Positions 14,727-22,827 of a stretch of DNA of 35,148 bases are shown here, piece by piece. This DNA comes from Micromonospora phytophila (GTDB lineage Bacteria; Actinomycetota; Actinomycetes; Mycobacteriales; Micromonosporaceae): the NCBI RefSeq assembly GCF_023656545.1, contig NZ_JAMOKF010000023.1, forward strand, positions 1-35,148, given 5' to 3'. The notes beneath the pieces were generated by a model. It had not been told where the DNA came from, did no database searches, and saw nothing but the letters and a program-made list of their open reading frames with translations. Made by a program: the position numbers and the translations under genes. Position 1 is the stretch's first letter, and each line of letters opens with the position of its first letter.

Positions 14727-15327
14727 GCAGCGACGGGGCGAGCGGTTGGACCAGCCGCGCGAGCCCCGGGGCCTCAAGCTGCCCCGGTTCGACCCGGAGG
14801 CGTTCGGCCGGTGGTCCGAGGGCATCGCCCGGGGCATGGGCACGGCGAACTTCATCGTCTACATGACCGTGGTGATCGCGCTCTGGTTCGCCTGGAACAC
14901 CCTGGCCCCGGCGAACCTGCGCTTCGACCCGTACACCTTCACGTTCCTGACCCTGATCCTGTCGTTGCAGGCCAGCTACGCGGCGCCGCTGATCCTGCTG
15001 GCCCAGAACCGGCAGGCGGACCGGGACCGGGTGGCCCTGGAGGAGGACCGCCGCCGGGCGACGTTGCAGAAGGCGGACACGGAGTACCTGACCCGGGAGA
15101 TCGCCGCGCTGCGCAACTCGATGGGTGAGGTGGCGACCCGGGACTTCCTCCGTTCGGAGCTGGCCCGGCTGGCCGAGGAGATGGACGAGGCGGCCCAGCG
15201 CCGGCAGCGGCTAGAGCGCCGCCAGCAGGAGAAGGGCGGCCAGCGCACGGTCGGCGGCGAGGGCCTGGGCGAGCCCCGCGACGACCTGGACGGCGACTGG
15301 GCCCGGGACGGCCGCGCGGAAGGCTGA
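14719..15327 (+). CDS. DUF1003 membrane protein
   Basis: A 202-residue protein. Two membrane segments (ANFIVYMTVVIALWFAWNTL, residues about 43-62, and FTFLTLILSLQASYAAPLILLAQNRQADRDR, about 73-98) with the conserved N/QNRQADRDR motif identify DUF1003. A long charged helix rich in Glu and Arg (about 99-172, coiled-coil-like) and a disordered acidic tail follow. Function unknown. Its ATG overlaps the end of the MgtE-N/CBS gene, so translation is probably coupled, and a physical partnership is a reasonable inference: the upstream protein has a channel-regulator domain but no channel. Confidence 0.88.
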   Translation: MAEQRRGERLDQPREPRGLKLPRFDPEAFGRWSEGIARGMGTANFIVYMTVVIALWFAWNTLAPANLRFDPYTFTFLTLILSLQASYAAPLILLAQNRQADRDRVALEEDRRRATLQKADTEYLTREIAALRNSMGEVATRDFLRSELARLAEEMDEAAQRRQRLERRQQEKGGQRTVGGEGLGEPRDDLDGDWARDGRAEG

Positions 15328-15471
15328 ACGGGTGGGTGTCGCCCCGCCCCACGGCGGGTAAGGGACCGCGTCGGACGCCCCACTTCGCGAGGTACGCCGC
15401 CCAGCCTCACCGCCGTCATCGACTGGCTCACACCGGCCCCCGCTGGCGGCCGTGCCGGATCGCCGCCGACG

Positions 15472-15477
15472 TAGCAT
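15472..15477 (+). promoter_or_regulatory. -10 hexamer TAGCAT, leaderless promoter
   Basis: TAGCAT followed by 7 bases and the ATG at 15485; no Shine-Dalgarno sequence. The 157-base gap 15328-15484 holds nothing else recognisable. Confidence 0.5.
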
Positions 15478-15484
15478 TGCGGGC

Positions 15485-16633
15485 ATGTCAGCACCCGTCA
15501 GCACCGTCTCCGACGCGATCCAGGCCGCCCTGGCCACCGTCAACGACCCGGAGATCCGCCGGCCCATCACCGAGCTGGGCATGGTCCGCTCCGCCGAGAT
15601 CGGCGACGGCGGCGTGGTACGGGTCGAGCTGCTGCTCACCGTGGCCGGCTGCCCGCTGAAGGACAAGCTGCGCAACGACATCACCGCCGCCGTCGGCGCG
15701 GTGCCCGGCGTGACCGGCGTCGAGATCGAGTTCGGCGTGATGAGCACCGAGCAGCGCCAGGGGCTCCAGGCGAAGCTGCGCGGCGGTGGCGCGGCCGAGG
15801 AGCCGGTCATCCCGTTCGCCCAGCCCGGCTCCCGCACCCGGGTGTACGCGGTCGCCAGCGGCAAGGGCGGCGTGGGCAAGTCCAGCGTGACGGTCAACCT
15901 GGCCGCGGCGCTGGCCGCCCGTGGCCTCTCGGTCGGCGTGGTCGACGCGGACATCTACGGCCACTCGGTGCCCCGGATGCTCGGCGCCGACGGCCGGCCC
16001 ACCCGCGTCGAGGACATGATCATGCCGCCGCAGTCGCACGGCGTGAAGGTCATCTCCATCGGCATGTTCACCTCGGGCAACGCGGCCGTGGTCTGGCGCG
16101 GCCCGATGCTGCACCGGGCGTTGCAGCAGTTCCTCGCCGACGTCTACTGGGGTGAGCTGGACGTGCTCCTGCTCGACCTGCCCCCGGGCACCGGCGACGT
16201 GGCCATCTCGCTGGCCCAACTGCTGCCCAACTCCGAGATCCTCGTGGTCACCACGCCGCAGGCCGCCGCCGCCGAGGTGGCCGAGCGGGCCGGCGCGATC
16301 GCCCTGCAGACGCACCAGCGGGTCGTCGGCGTCATCGAGAACATGTCCTGGCTGGAGCTGCCGGACGGTTCCCGGATGGAGATCTTCGGCGCCGGTGGCG
16401 GCCAGACGGTCGCCGAGTCGCTGTCCCGGACCATCGGCGCCCAGGTGCCGCTGCTCGGGCAGATCCCGCTCGACACCCGGGTCCGTGAGGCCGGTGACGA
16501 GGGCAACCCGATCGTGCTGGCCGAGCCGGAGTCGCCGGCCGCGAAGGCGCTGGGCAGGATCGCCGACCGGCTCGCCGTGCGGCGCGAGTCGCTGCTCGGC
16601 AAGCCGCTGGGCCTCAAGCCCGCCGGCCGCTGA
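15485..16633 (+). CDS. mrp: Mrp/NBP35-family P-loop ATPase
   Basis: A 382-residue protein. Residues 1-95 form a DUF59/MIP18 domain with a single Cys (VAGCPLKDKLRNDI); residues 115-370 form the deviant-Walker ATPase: SGKGGVGKSS (Walker A, 125-134), VVDADIYGHSVPRMLG, DVLLLDLPPGTGDV (Walker B) and VIENMSWLELPDGS. Family members carry or insert Fe-S clusters. The CxxC that binds the bridging cluster in ApbC/Nbp35 is missing: the stretch reads LPDGSRMEIFGAGGG, which I recall as normal for actinobacterial Mrp. The ATG at 15485 is supported by a leaderless promoter. It is convergent with tatB. Confidence 0.92.
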   Translation: MSAPVSTVSDAIQAALATVNDPEIRRPITELGMVRSAEIGDGGVVRVELLLTVAGCPLKDKLRNDITAAVGAVPGVTGVEIEFGVMSTEQRQGLQAKLRGGGAAEEPVIPFAQPGSRTRVYAVASGKGGVGKSSVTVNLAAALAARGLSVGVVDADIYGHSVPRMLGADGRPTRVEDMIMPPQSHGVKVISIGMFTSGNAAVVWRGPMLHRALQQFLADVYWGELDVLLLDLPPGTGDVAISLAQLLPNSEILVVTTPQAAAAEVAERAGAIALQTHQRVVGVIENMSWLELPDGSRMEIFGAGGGQTVAESLSRTIGAQVPLLGQIPLDTRVREAGDEGNPIVLAEPESPAAKALGRIADRLAVRRESLLGKPLGLKPAGR

Positions 16634-16634
16634 C

Positions 16635-16731
16635 CGTACGCCGGGCCCGGCCCGGCCCGGCCGTTGTCGCTGCCAGACGGGGCGGTGTTCCTCCGGGAGC
16701 GCCGCCCCGTCGTCGTCGCGCCCGGCGTACG
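16635..16731. terminator. Nested inverted repeats between convergent mrp and tatB
   Basis: The inner hairpin has a perfect 10-base stem, GACGGGGCGG (16676-16685) with CCGCCCCGTC (16702-16711), and a 16-base loop. Outer 12-base arms CGTACGCCGGGC (16635-16646) and GCCCGGCGTACG (16720-16731) enclose it. It is probably a bidirectional terminator. The rest of the gap 16634-16800 shows only a short GGCCC repeat run. Confidence 0.6.
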
Positions 16732-16800
16732 TCACGGGGCGCGCGGAGACCCGTCCCGAACGGGTGGGCAGGAGGGTCGAGGCCGGCGGGTGGCTGCCGG

Positions 16801-17223
16801 TCAGGTCGCGTCGTCGTAGCTGACGCGGGGGGCGGGAGCCGGGGCGCCGCCGGTGGCGGTGCTCGGGCGGGTGCCGTTCGGCCGCAGGTCGGCGGCGGAG
16901 GCGACGTCCTTCAGCTCGTTGTGCACGCCGGTGACGTCCGAGCGGAGGTTGTCGTAGACGCCCTGCAACGGCTTGCGGATCGCCTGCTCGTCTTCCTCGC
17001 TGAGCAGGTGCTTGCGGATGAACGCCTTCGGGTGCAGGTCCTCCAGCTGGATGTCGGTGCCCAGCTCGCGGCTGAGGTCGGTGGTGGCGCTGCGGGCCAT
17101 GTTGCGCAGGTTGCGCACCATCCGCAGGCCGTCGCTGATCACCGCGGGCAGCCGGTCACCGAAGATCAGCAGCGCCAGGAGCAGCAGGCCACCGATCTCC
17201 CACCAGTTCAGGTTGTCGAACAC
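16801..17223 (-). CDS. tatB: Sec-independent (twin-arginine) translocase subunit TatB
   Basis: A 140-residue protein with the TatA/B plan: a short N-terminal membrane helix (NWWEIGGLLLLALLIFGDRLPAVISDG, residues 6-32), the hinge FGDRLP in place of FGPxxLP, then an amphipathic helix (LRMVRNLRNMARSATTDLSREL) and a long charged, finally disordered tail. The Glu in the membrane helix (Glu9) marks TatB rather than TatA. It works with TatC in recognition of folded, twin-arginine-bearing proteins. GTG start at 17223 with GGAGG 8 bases upstream. It lies 71 bases downstream of the htrA-like gene on the same strand, as in mycobacteria. Confidence 0.9.
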   Translation of the reverse strand: MFDNLNWWEIGGLLLLALLIFGDRLPAVISDGLRMVRNLRNMARSATTDLSRELGTDIQLEDLHPKAFIRKHLLSEEDEQAIRKPLQGVYDNLRSDVTGVHNELKDVASAADLRPNGTRPSTATGGAPAPAPRVSYDDAT

Positions 17224-17294
17224 TGCGCGGGCCTCCTCTCGGCATCAGCAGCAAGACTACGCACGTCGGACGCCGACCGGGGAGGGGGTGAGGG

Positions 17295-18614
17295 TCACTT
17301 CGCGTCGGCGGCCAGCGTCACCGAGGCGTTCTGCCGGTCGGAGCCCCGGCGGTACTCGACGGTCACCACGGACCCGGGCGCGAACTTGCGGACCAGGGCG
17401 ATCAGGTCGGTCGGTTCGGTCATCGGCCGCCCGTTGAGCTTGAGGATGACGTCGCCGGTCTTCAGCCCCGCCCCGGCCGCCGGTCCGGACGGTTCCACCA
17501 TCGCCAGCCGTACGCCCGCGCCGGCGCCCGCCCCGGGCCCGCCGACCTGCGCGCCGATCACCGTGCGCCGGGCCTTGCCGGTGCCGATGATGTCCTGGGT
17601 GACCCGCTTTGCCTGGTTGATGGGGATGGCGAAGGCGAGGCCGATGTTGCCCGCCTCCTGCCCGTCGGAGACCAGCGACTTGATCGTCGAGTTGACCCCG
17701 ACCACCCGGCCGGCGCCGTCGACCAGCGGCCCACCCGAGTTGCCGTGGTTGACGGCCGCGTCGGTCTGGATGGCCGCGTAGTAGCGCGTGGGGCCGCCCG
17801 GCTCGCCGGCCTGCATCGTCCGGTCGAGCGCGCTGACGATGCCGGCGGTGACCGTGTTGGCCAGCGAGAGCGGCGAGCCCATGGCCAGCACCGGGTCGCC
17901 CACCGCCAGGGCGTCGGAGTCACCGAACTCGACCGGGCGCAGACCGGTCCGGGAGACCTTGATCACCGCGATGTCGGACTCCGGGTCCTGCCCCACCACC
18001 GTGGCCGGGGCCGAGCTGCCGTCGTTGAAGATCACGGACGCCTTGCCGGCCGCCCCCGCCACCACGTGGTCGTTGGTGATCACGTGGCCGTCCGCGCTGG
18101 CGATGAAGCCGGAGCCCTCGCTGGTGCCGCCGAGGCTGGCCACCCGGACGGTCACCACGCTGGGCAGCACCCGTTCGGCGACTCCGGCCAGCGACTCGGG
18201 TCGGCGCTGGGCCAGGGCGGGCGCCTGCGGGTCGGCGCCGAGCACCGTGCCGACGCCGGCCCCGCCGCGCACCGCGAAGGCGTACCCGAGCGCGCCGCCG
18301 AGGCTGCCGGCGAGCAGTGCGGTGATCAGCGGGACGAGCAGCAACTGCCGCAGCGTGGGCCGGCCCGGCGCGTCCGGGTCGCTGACCGGTTCCGGCTCGG
18401 TGCCGGTGCCGGGCGCGATCGGCACCACCACGGCGGCGGGCGCGTTCGGGTCGCGCCACGGGTCGGTGAGCGCGTCGGACCACCAGGGCGACGGCGTGGC
18501 GCCGACGGCTCCCTGCGGCGCCGACGGCGACCCCACGGGCGGATACCCGGGCCCCGGCGATCGCGCCGGTGCCGGGGTTCCCCCGGGCCGGCGCCAGTCC
18601 CAGCCGTCGGTCAC
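17295..18614 (-). CDS. HtrA/DegP-like S1C serine protease, membrane-anchored, with PDZ domain
   Basis: A 439-residue protein. Residues 1-88 are Pro/Gly-rich and cytoplasmic; a single membrane segment spans about 90-114; the trypsin-like domain (about 140-345) has the full triad His183 (TNDHVV), Asp214 (DPESDIAVIKV) and Ser293 (HGNSGGPLV); a PDZ domain fills 352-435 (SGPAAGAGLKTGDVILKLNG). It degrades or refolds damaged proteins outside the membrane. GTG start at 18614 with GGGAGG 7 bases upstream. Together with tatB and the divergent O-methyltransferase it recalls the mycobacterial Rv1220c-sigE-rseA-htrA-tatB block, but sigE and rseA are not here. Confidence 0.92.
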   Translation of the reverse strand: MTDGWDWRRPGGTPAPARSPGPGYPPVGSPSAPQGAVGATPSPWWSDALTDPWRDPNAPAAVVVPIAPGTGTEPEPVSDPDAPGRPTLRQLLLVPLITALLAGSLGGALGYAFAVRGGAGVGTVLGADPQAPALAQRRPESLAGVAERVLPSVVTVRVASLGGTSEGSGFIASADGHVITNDHVVAGAAGKASVIFNDGSSAPATVVGQDPESDIAVIKVSRTGLRPVEFGDSDALAVGDPVLAMGSPLSLANTVTAGIVSALDRTMQAGEPGGPTRYYAAIQTDAAVNHGNSGGPLVDGAGRVVGVNSTIKSLVSDGQEAGNIGLAFAIPINQAKRVTQDIIGTGKARRTVIGAQVGGPGAGAGAGVRLAMVEPSGPAAGAGLKTGDVILKLNGRPMTEPTDLIALVRKFAPGSVVTVEYRRGSDRQNASVTLAADAK

Positions 18615-18796
18615 GTCGGTGCCTCCCAGTCCCGTCCCCGGATCCCGCGCTCCACGGACCGGGTGACGGGGTCACGCGGTCGCGATCGACGGAATACCGC
18701 TTCCAGGATTACACGGATGCCGCGGGTGGAGTCAGCGGTTGCGGCCCGTGATCGTCAGGTGGCGGATGCGCGGCTGCGCCCGTTCGGCGTCGCCTC

Positions 18797-18802
18797 TAGG
18801 CT
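18797..18802 (+). promoter_or_regulatory. -10 hexamer TAGGCT for the O-methyltransferase gene
   Basis: TAGGCT gives a predicted transcript start near 18809, downstream of every canonical in-frame start codon upstream of 18853. The leader of about 44 bases carries GGAGG (18842-18846) 6 bases before ATC. The gap 18615-18852 shows nothing else I recognise. Confidence 0.5.
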
Positions 18803-18852
18803 CACAGTGCCCACCCGCCCCCCGCACCACTCGCGCCGCCCGGAGGTGTCCC

Positions 18853-19503
18853 ATCGCCACGGTCGCCGGTTCCGGCACGTCGACGACCCAGGCTCTGCAG
18901 TTCGCCGAGTCGTACGTGACCGAGGATCTCGTCCTGCGCACCGCCCGCAGCCTCGCCCACGAGGTCGGCCTCGACGCGGTGACCCCCGGCGCGGGCGCCG
19001 CGCTGCGGCTGCTCGCCGCGGCCGGCAGCGCCCGGGCGGTGGTGGAGATCGGCACGGGCACCGGGGTCAGCGGGGTGTGGCTGCTGCGCGGCATGCGCGC
19101 CGACGGCGTGCTCACCACCATCGACGTCGAGGTGGAGCACCAGCGGATCGCCCGACGGATCTTCGCCGAGGCGGGTTTCGCGGCCGGCCGGACCCGCATC
19201 ATCACCGGCCGGGCGCTGGACGTGCTCCCCCGGCTCGCCGACGGCGCGTACGACCTGATCTTCGTGGACGCGGAGTCGACCGGCTTCGCCGCGTGCGTGG
19301 ACGCGGCACTGCGGCTGCTGCGGCCGGGCGGCGTGCTGGCGCTCAACGGCACGCTGGCCGGCGGCCGGATCGGCGACCCGGCGGCCCGGGACGTGGAGAC
19401 GGTGACCATCCGCGAGGCGGTCAAGGCGATCCGGGAGTCGGAACACTGGATCCCGGCGCTGCTGCCGGTCGGCCACGGGCTGCTCGCCGCCGTCAAGTGC
19501 TGA
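18853..19503 (+). CDS. O-methyltransferase, class I SAM-dependent, probable ATC start
   Basis: A 216-residue protein of the Rv1220c/caffeoyl-CoA O-methyltransferase-like family. SAM-binding motif I is VVEIGTGTGVSGVWLL (residues about 56-71), followed by LTTIDVEVEHQRIARRIFAEAGF, RLADGAYDLIFVDAES and LRLLRPGGVLALNG. The conserved N-terminus begins at ATVAGSGTSTTQALQF. The codon before it is ATC (18853), 6 bases after GGAGG; the only upstream in-frame starts lie before the promoter, and the next downstream GTG would delete about 21 residues. So either ATC is used as start or ATG is altered here. The substrate is unknown. Confidence 0.82.
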   Translation: MATVAGSGTSTTQALQFAESYVTEDLVLRTARSLAHEVGLDAVTPGAGAALRLLAAAGSARAVVEIGTGTGVSGVWLLRGMRADGVLTTIDVEVEHQRIARRIFAEAGFAAGRTRIITGRALDVLPRLADGAYDLIFVDAESTGFAACVDAALRLLRPGGVLALNGTLAGGRIGDPAARDVETVTIREAVKAIRESEHWIPALLPVGHGLLAAVKC

Positions 19504-19557
19504 CCTGAGCCACGGGCCGGAGCACCGCCTCCGCGGGGGCCCCGCGCCGCCGGCCGG

Positions 19558-22500
19558 TCAGCCCAGCGTGCCCAGCCAGCGCAGCAGCGAGCGTACGCCC
19601 CAGCCGGTCGCGCCCTTGGTCAGCTCGGCGTCGTCGCCCTCGGCCCAGGACGGCGCGGACATGTCGACGTGCAGCCACCGGTCCCGCAGCTCACCGGTGA
19701 ACTCGCGCAGGTAGAGCGCGGCCATCACCGAGCCGGCGCCCCGGTCCGGGGAGCTGTGCAGGTCGGCGAGCTCGCTGCCGAGGTGCTCGACGTAGTCAGT
19801 GGGCAGCGGCATCCGCCAGGCGGCCTCGCCGGCCGCGTGGACCGCGGCCAGCACGTCGGCGGCGAGGGCGTCGTTCTCGCTGTAGAGGGCCCCGGTGCGC
19901 TTGCCGAGGGCGACCGCGTTCGCCCCGGTCAGGGTGGCCAGGTCGACCAGCAGGTCGGGCTTGAGCTCCCGGACGGCGTAGGCGAGCGCGTCGGCGAGCA
20001 CCAGCCGCCCCTCGGCGTCGGAGTTCGTGGTCTCGCTGGTCGTGCCGCCGTAGTGGCGGACGACGTCGCCGGGGCGGAACGCCGAGCCGCTGAGCATGTT
20101 CTCCGCCAGCGGGGCGAGGGTGGTCACCCGGACCGGCAGCCGCAGCGCCGCCGCGCCGAGGGTGGCCGCGACGACCGCCGCCGCGCCGGCCATGTCCTTG
20201 CGCATCAGCTTCATCGCGGGCACCGGCTTGATCGAGATCCCGCCGGTGTCGAAGGTGATCCCCTTGCCCACCAGCACCACGTGGGTGCGCGCGTCGGCCG
20301 GCCGCCAGTCCAGCTCGACCAGGCGCGGACCGCTGGCCGAGCCGCCGCCGACGGCGAGGATCCCGCCGAAGCCCTCGGCCGCCAGCTCGTCCGGCTCGCG
20401 TACCCGCAGGTGCAGGTCCGCGACGTCGGCGACGGCGGCGGCGACCACCGGCTGGTCGGTCTTGCCCACCGGCAGGGACTCACCAGTCAGTGAGGACTCG
20501 TCGGCTTCCAGCCCGACGGACTCCAGCACCCGGCAGTCGGCCGGGACGGCGTCCCCCGGTTCCAGGGCGAGCACGTCTCCGGGCACCAGGTCCTCCGCCG
20601 CCAGCACCTGCTCCGCGCCGTCCCGGCGGACCCGGGCGGTCACCGCCGAACGGGACAGCAGCTCGGCCAGCGACCGCTCGGTGTTGTGCTGGTGCACCGC
20701 GCCGAGCAGCGCGGATCCGCCGACCACCCCGCCCACCAGGGCGGCGTCGACCAGTGAGCCGAAGGTCGCGGAGAGGACCGCGCCGGCGACGAGCACCGGG
20801 GTGAGCGGGTTGGCCAGCTCGTCGACGAAGGCGCGGAGCAGCCCGGTCGGCCCGGGGGGCTCGCCGGTCCCGCCGCTGCGGCGGTGCTCGGCCTCAGCGG
20901 TAGTGAGCCCGTCCGGGCCGCTGCCGAGCTGGTCGAGGACGGTCCGCGCCGGCATCAGGTGCCAGGCGGTGATCGTCGGGGCGGGGAACTCCGTCCGGTC
21001 GGGCAGCCGGCGCGCCCGCAACACCCCGTGCGCGAAGGCCAGGGCGGCCGCGCCGTTGATCGCGGAGAGGGAGCGGCCGGGCAGTTGGGCGGGGTCGGCG
21101 GTGAACGCCCCCAGCGCGCCGAGGCCGGTGCCGGCCAGCGCGAGGCCGATGTTCTGCCTGGTCATGCGGCGGGCCACCCCGGCGGCCTCGATCAGCAGCG
21201 CCACCACCCCCAGGTCGGTGCCGACCAGCAGGTGCGCGCCCCAGGGCGGAAGGTCGTCGGGGCCGGCGTGCCCCAGGCCGCAGTCCGCGACGGCGAGGGC
21301 CGCGCGGTCGGCGGACACGACCATCACCACGGCGCCGTCGCGTTGCAGCGTCCGCACCGACTCGGCCAGCCGGTCGCCGCCGGGCAGGTACGCGTCGGCG
21401 AAGCCGTACCGCTGGCCGTCGTCGCCCGCCACGACCACCCGCAGGCCGGCCTGGCGGGCGACGCTCGGCAGGGCGTCCACGCCGGGCGCCGGTTCCGGCT
21501 CCACCCGCAGCAGCGCGGCGAGGGTGTCGCCGTCGGCCAGGCCGAGCAGGTTGCCGCCGCGGTCGCGCAGCCGCCGGCTGTCCACGGTGTCGCCCGGATC
21601 GTCGGCGTCCAGCCGGGCCAGTGGCCCGAGCCGCCAGCCGTCGGCGTGCCGCAGCTCCGCCGGCGCGGCGGGGTCGAAGAGCGTGAACGCGCGACCCGCC
21701 ACCTGCTCGGTGTCGGCCCCGGCCAGCGGGGCCAGGTCGGCCAGCACCCCGCGGTCGGAGCCGAGCACGGCGGCGTCCAGCACCAGCGTGTCGATCTGGT
21801 CCAGTTCGCGCAGCACGGTGCGGTCCATCGCGATCACCCCGCGCCGGGCAAGGATGCGGCCGAGCTGCGCCGCGTACCCCTCGCGTCCGCTGCCGGGGGC
21901 CTTGGGCAGCGCGGCGAGTCCCAGCGCGGCGGCCCGCTTCCGGCCAACGACCGGCGTGGCGGCGGCCGCGGCGGCCGCGCCGGCGGCGATCATCCGGGTG
22001 GCGTACTTCTCGGCGGGCCCGTCCGGTTTCGGTCGGGGGCGCTCGGTCTTCGGGGCCCGGGCGACGGCCCGCTCCGGGTCGCCGGTCAGCCGGGGTTCGG
22101 CCTTCGTCCAGGCGCTGAGCTGGGCGCGTGCCTCGCCCCACTGCACCACCCGCTGGACGCCGTCGAGCGCGATCCCGGTCCAGCCTCCGGTCAGGCCCTG
22201 CACGACCGCCTCGGCGAGCGGGAAGAGCAGTTCGGCGCGGGGGTCGGCGCGCAGCCCGCGGTCGGCCAGCGCGTGCAGCTTCGGGTGCAGGTCGATTGCG
22301 CCGAGTAGTCCGGCGACCTCGCCGGGCACCGGCGTGAAGGGCAGAATGCGGGTGGCGGCCGAGATGGTCAGGCCGAGCGCGTCCGACGCGAGCGCGCCCA
22401 GGGTGCGGGGGGTCCGGGGGCCTTCCTCCGGCGGGTGCGGCGGCGCGATCTCCGGGTCCGGCTCGTGCGGGCAGGTTCGCTCGGCGCGGGCGATCGTCGC

Positions 22501-22827
22501 GATGAGGTCGCGCAGCTTCGGCTCCGGCGTGCCGACGGCCACCACCACCCGGCCGGACGGGGCGTTGACGCGGGCCCACTGGACCCCGGGCGTCCGCTCC
22601 AGCGCCGCCTCGACCTGCCGGGCCAGCGTGTCGCCGCCGTCCTGGCAGACGCCGTGCACCTCGATGTGGTGCCGGCCGGAGCGAGACCAGACCCGGCGTC
22701 GGGTCAGCCCGGCCATCCGGGCCCACCGGGTGGCGGTCGAGCCGACATGCCGGGACGCCTCACCGACCAGGCGCGGCACGGCGACCGGTGGGAGGAGGTG
22801 ACCGGCCGCGCGGCCCAGCGAGGTCAT
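19558..22827 (-). CDS. Chimera: CtpI-like P-type ATPase front half joined in frame to leucyl aminopeptidase (M17) catalytic domain
   Basis: One uninterrupted 1089-residue frame. Residues ~50-120 resemble a heavy-metal-associated fold lacking CxxC. Residues ~290-620 look like a degenerate P-type ATPase (LVLDAAVLGS in place of DKTGT; VVSADRAAL where GDGxND should be). Residues ~640-795 start a second, normal-looking ATPase (cation-ATPase N-domain, two membrane segments, A-domain TGES at 781-784). It then changes abruptly, near residues 794-806 (20412-20450), into M17 aminopeptidase. That part has Lys855, Asp860, Lys867, Asp878, Asp937, Glu939 and Arg941, with the same spacing as bovine lens aminopeptidase. 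The ATPase phosphorylation and nucleotide domains and the aminopeptidase N-domain are missing. Either a genomic deletion or a mis-assembly. No clear Shine-Dalgarno precedes the ATG at 22827. Confidence 0.8.
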   Translation of the reverse strand: MTSLGRAAGHLLPPVAVPRLVGEASRHVGSTATRWARMAGLTRRRVWSRSGRHHIEVHGVCQDGGDTLARQVEAALERTPGVQWARVNAPSGRVVVAVGTPEPKLRDLIATIARAERTCPHEPDPEIAPPHPPEEGPRTPRTLGALASDALGLTISAATRILPFTPVPGEVAGLLGAIDLHPKLHALADRGLRADPRAELLFPLAEAVVQGLTGGWTGIALDGVQRVVQWGEARAQLSAWTKAEPRLTGDPERAVARAPKTERPRPKPDGPAEKYATRMIAAGAAAAAAATPVVGRKRAAALGLAALPKAPGSGREGYAAQLGRILARRGVIAMDRTVLRELDQIDTLVLDAAVLGSDRGVLADLAPLAGADTEQVAGRAFTLFDPAAPAELRHADGWRLGPLARLDADDPGDTVDSRRLRDRGGNLLGLADGDTLAALLRVEPEPAPGVDALPSVARQAGLRVVVAGDDGQRYGFADAYLPGGDRLAESVRTLQRDGAVVMVVSADRAALAVADCGLGHAGPDDLPPWGAHLLVGTDLGVVALLIEAAGVARRMTRQNIGLALAGTGLGALGAFTADPAQLPGRSLSAINGAAALAFAHGVLRARRLPDRTEFPAPTITAWHLMPARTVLDQLGSGPDGLTTAEAEHRRSGGTGEPPGPTGLLRAFVDELANPLTPVLVAGAVLSATFGSLVDAALVGGVVGGSALLGAVHQHNTERSLAELLSRSAVTARVRRDGAEQVLAAEDLVPGDVLALEPGDAVPADCRVLESVGLEADESSLTGESLPVGKTDQPVVAAAVADVADLHLRVREPDELAAEGFGGILAVGGGSASGPRLVELDWRPADARTHVVLVGKGITFDTGGISIKPVPAMKLMRKDMAGAAAVVAATLGAAALRLPVRVTTLAPLAENMLSGSAFRPGDVVRHYGGTTSETTNSDAEGRLVLADALAYAVRELKPDLLVDLATLTGANAVALGKRTGALYSENDALAADVLAAVHAAGEAAWRMPLPTDYVEHLGSELADLHSSPDRGAGSVMAALYLREFTGELRDRWLHVDMSAPSWAEGDDAELTKGATGWGVRSLLRWLGTLG

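Noticed and set aside
13407..14855. Upstream extension of the phzF-like frame to a 772-residue protein
   Set aside because: The extra 480 residues are antisense to the MgtE-N/CBS gene and low in complexity; PhzF homology begins exactly at the ATG at 13406, which also has a promoter.
18846..18848. GTG as start of the O-methyltransferase
   Set aside because: It is out of frame with the conserved protein and overlaps the last base of the GGAGG; it would work only if a base were missing.
19520..19557. Hairpin between the O-methyltransferase and the chimeric gene
   Set aside because: Only a short GC-rich self-complementary stretch (CGCGGGG/CCCCGCG) with a loop too small to be convincing.
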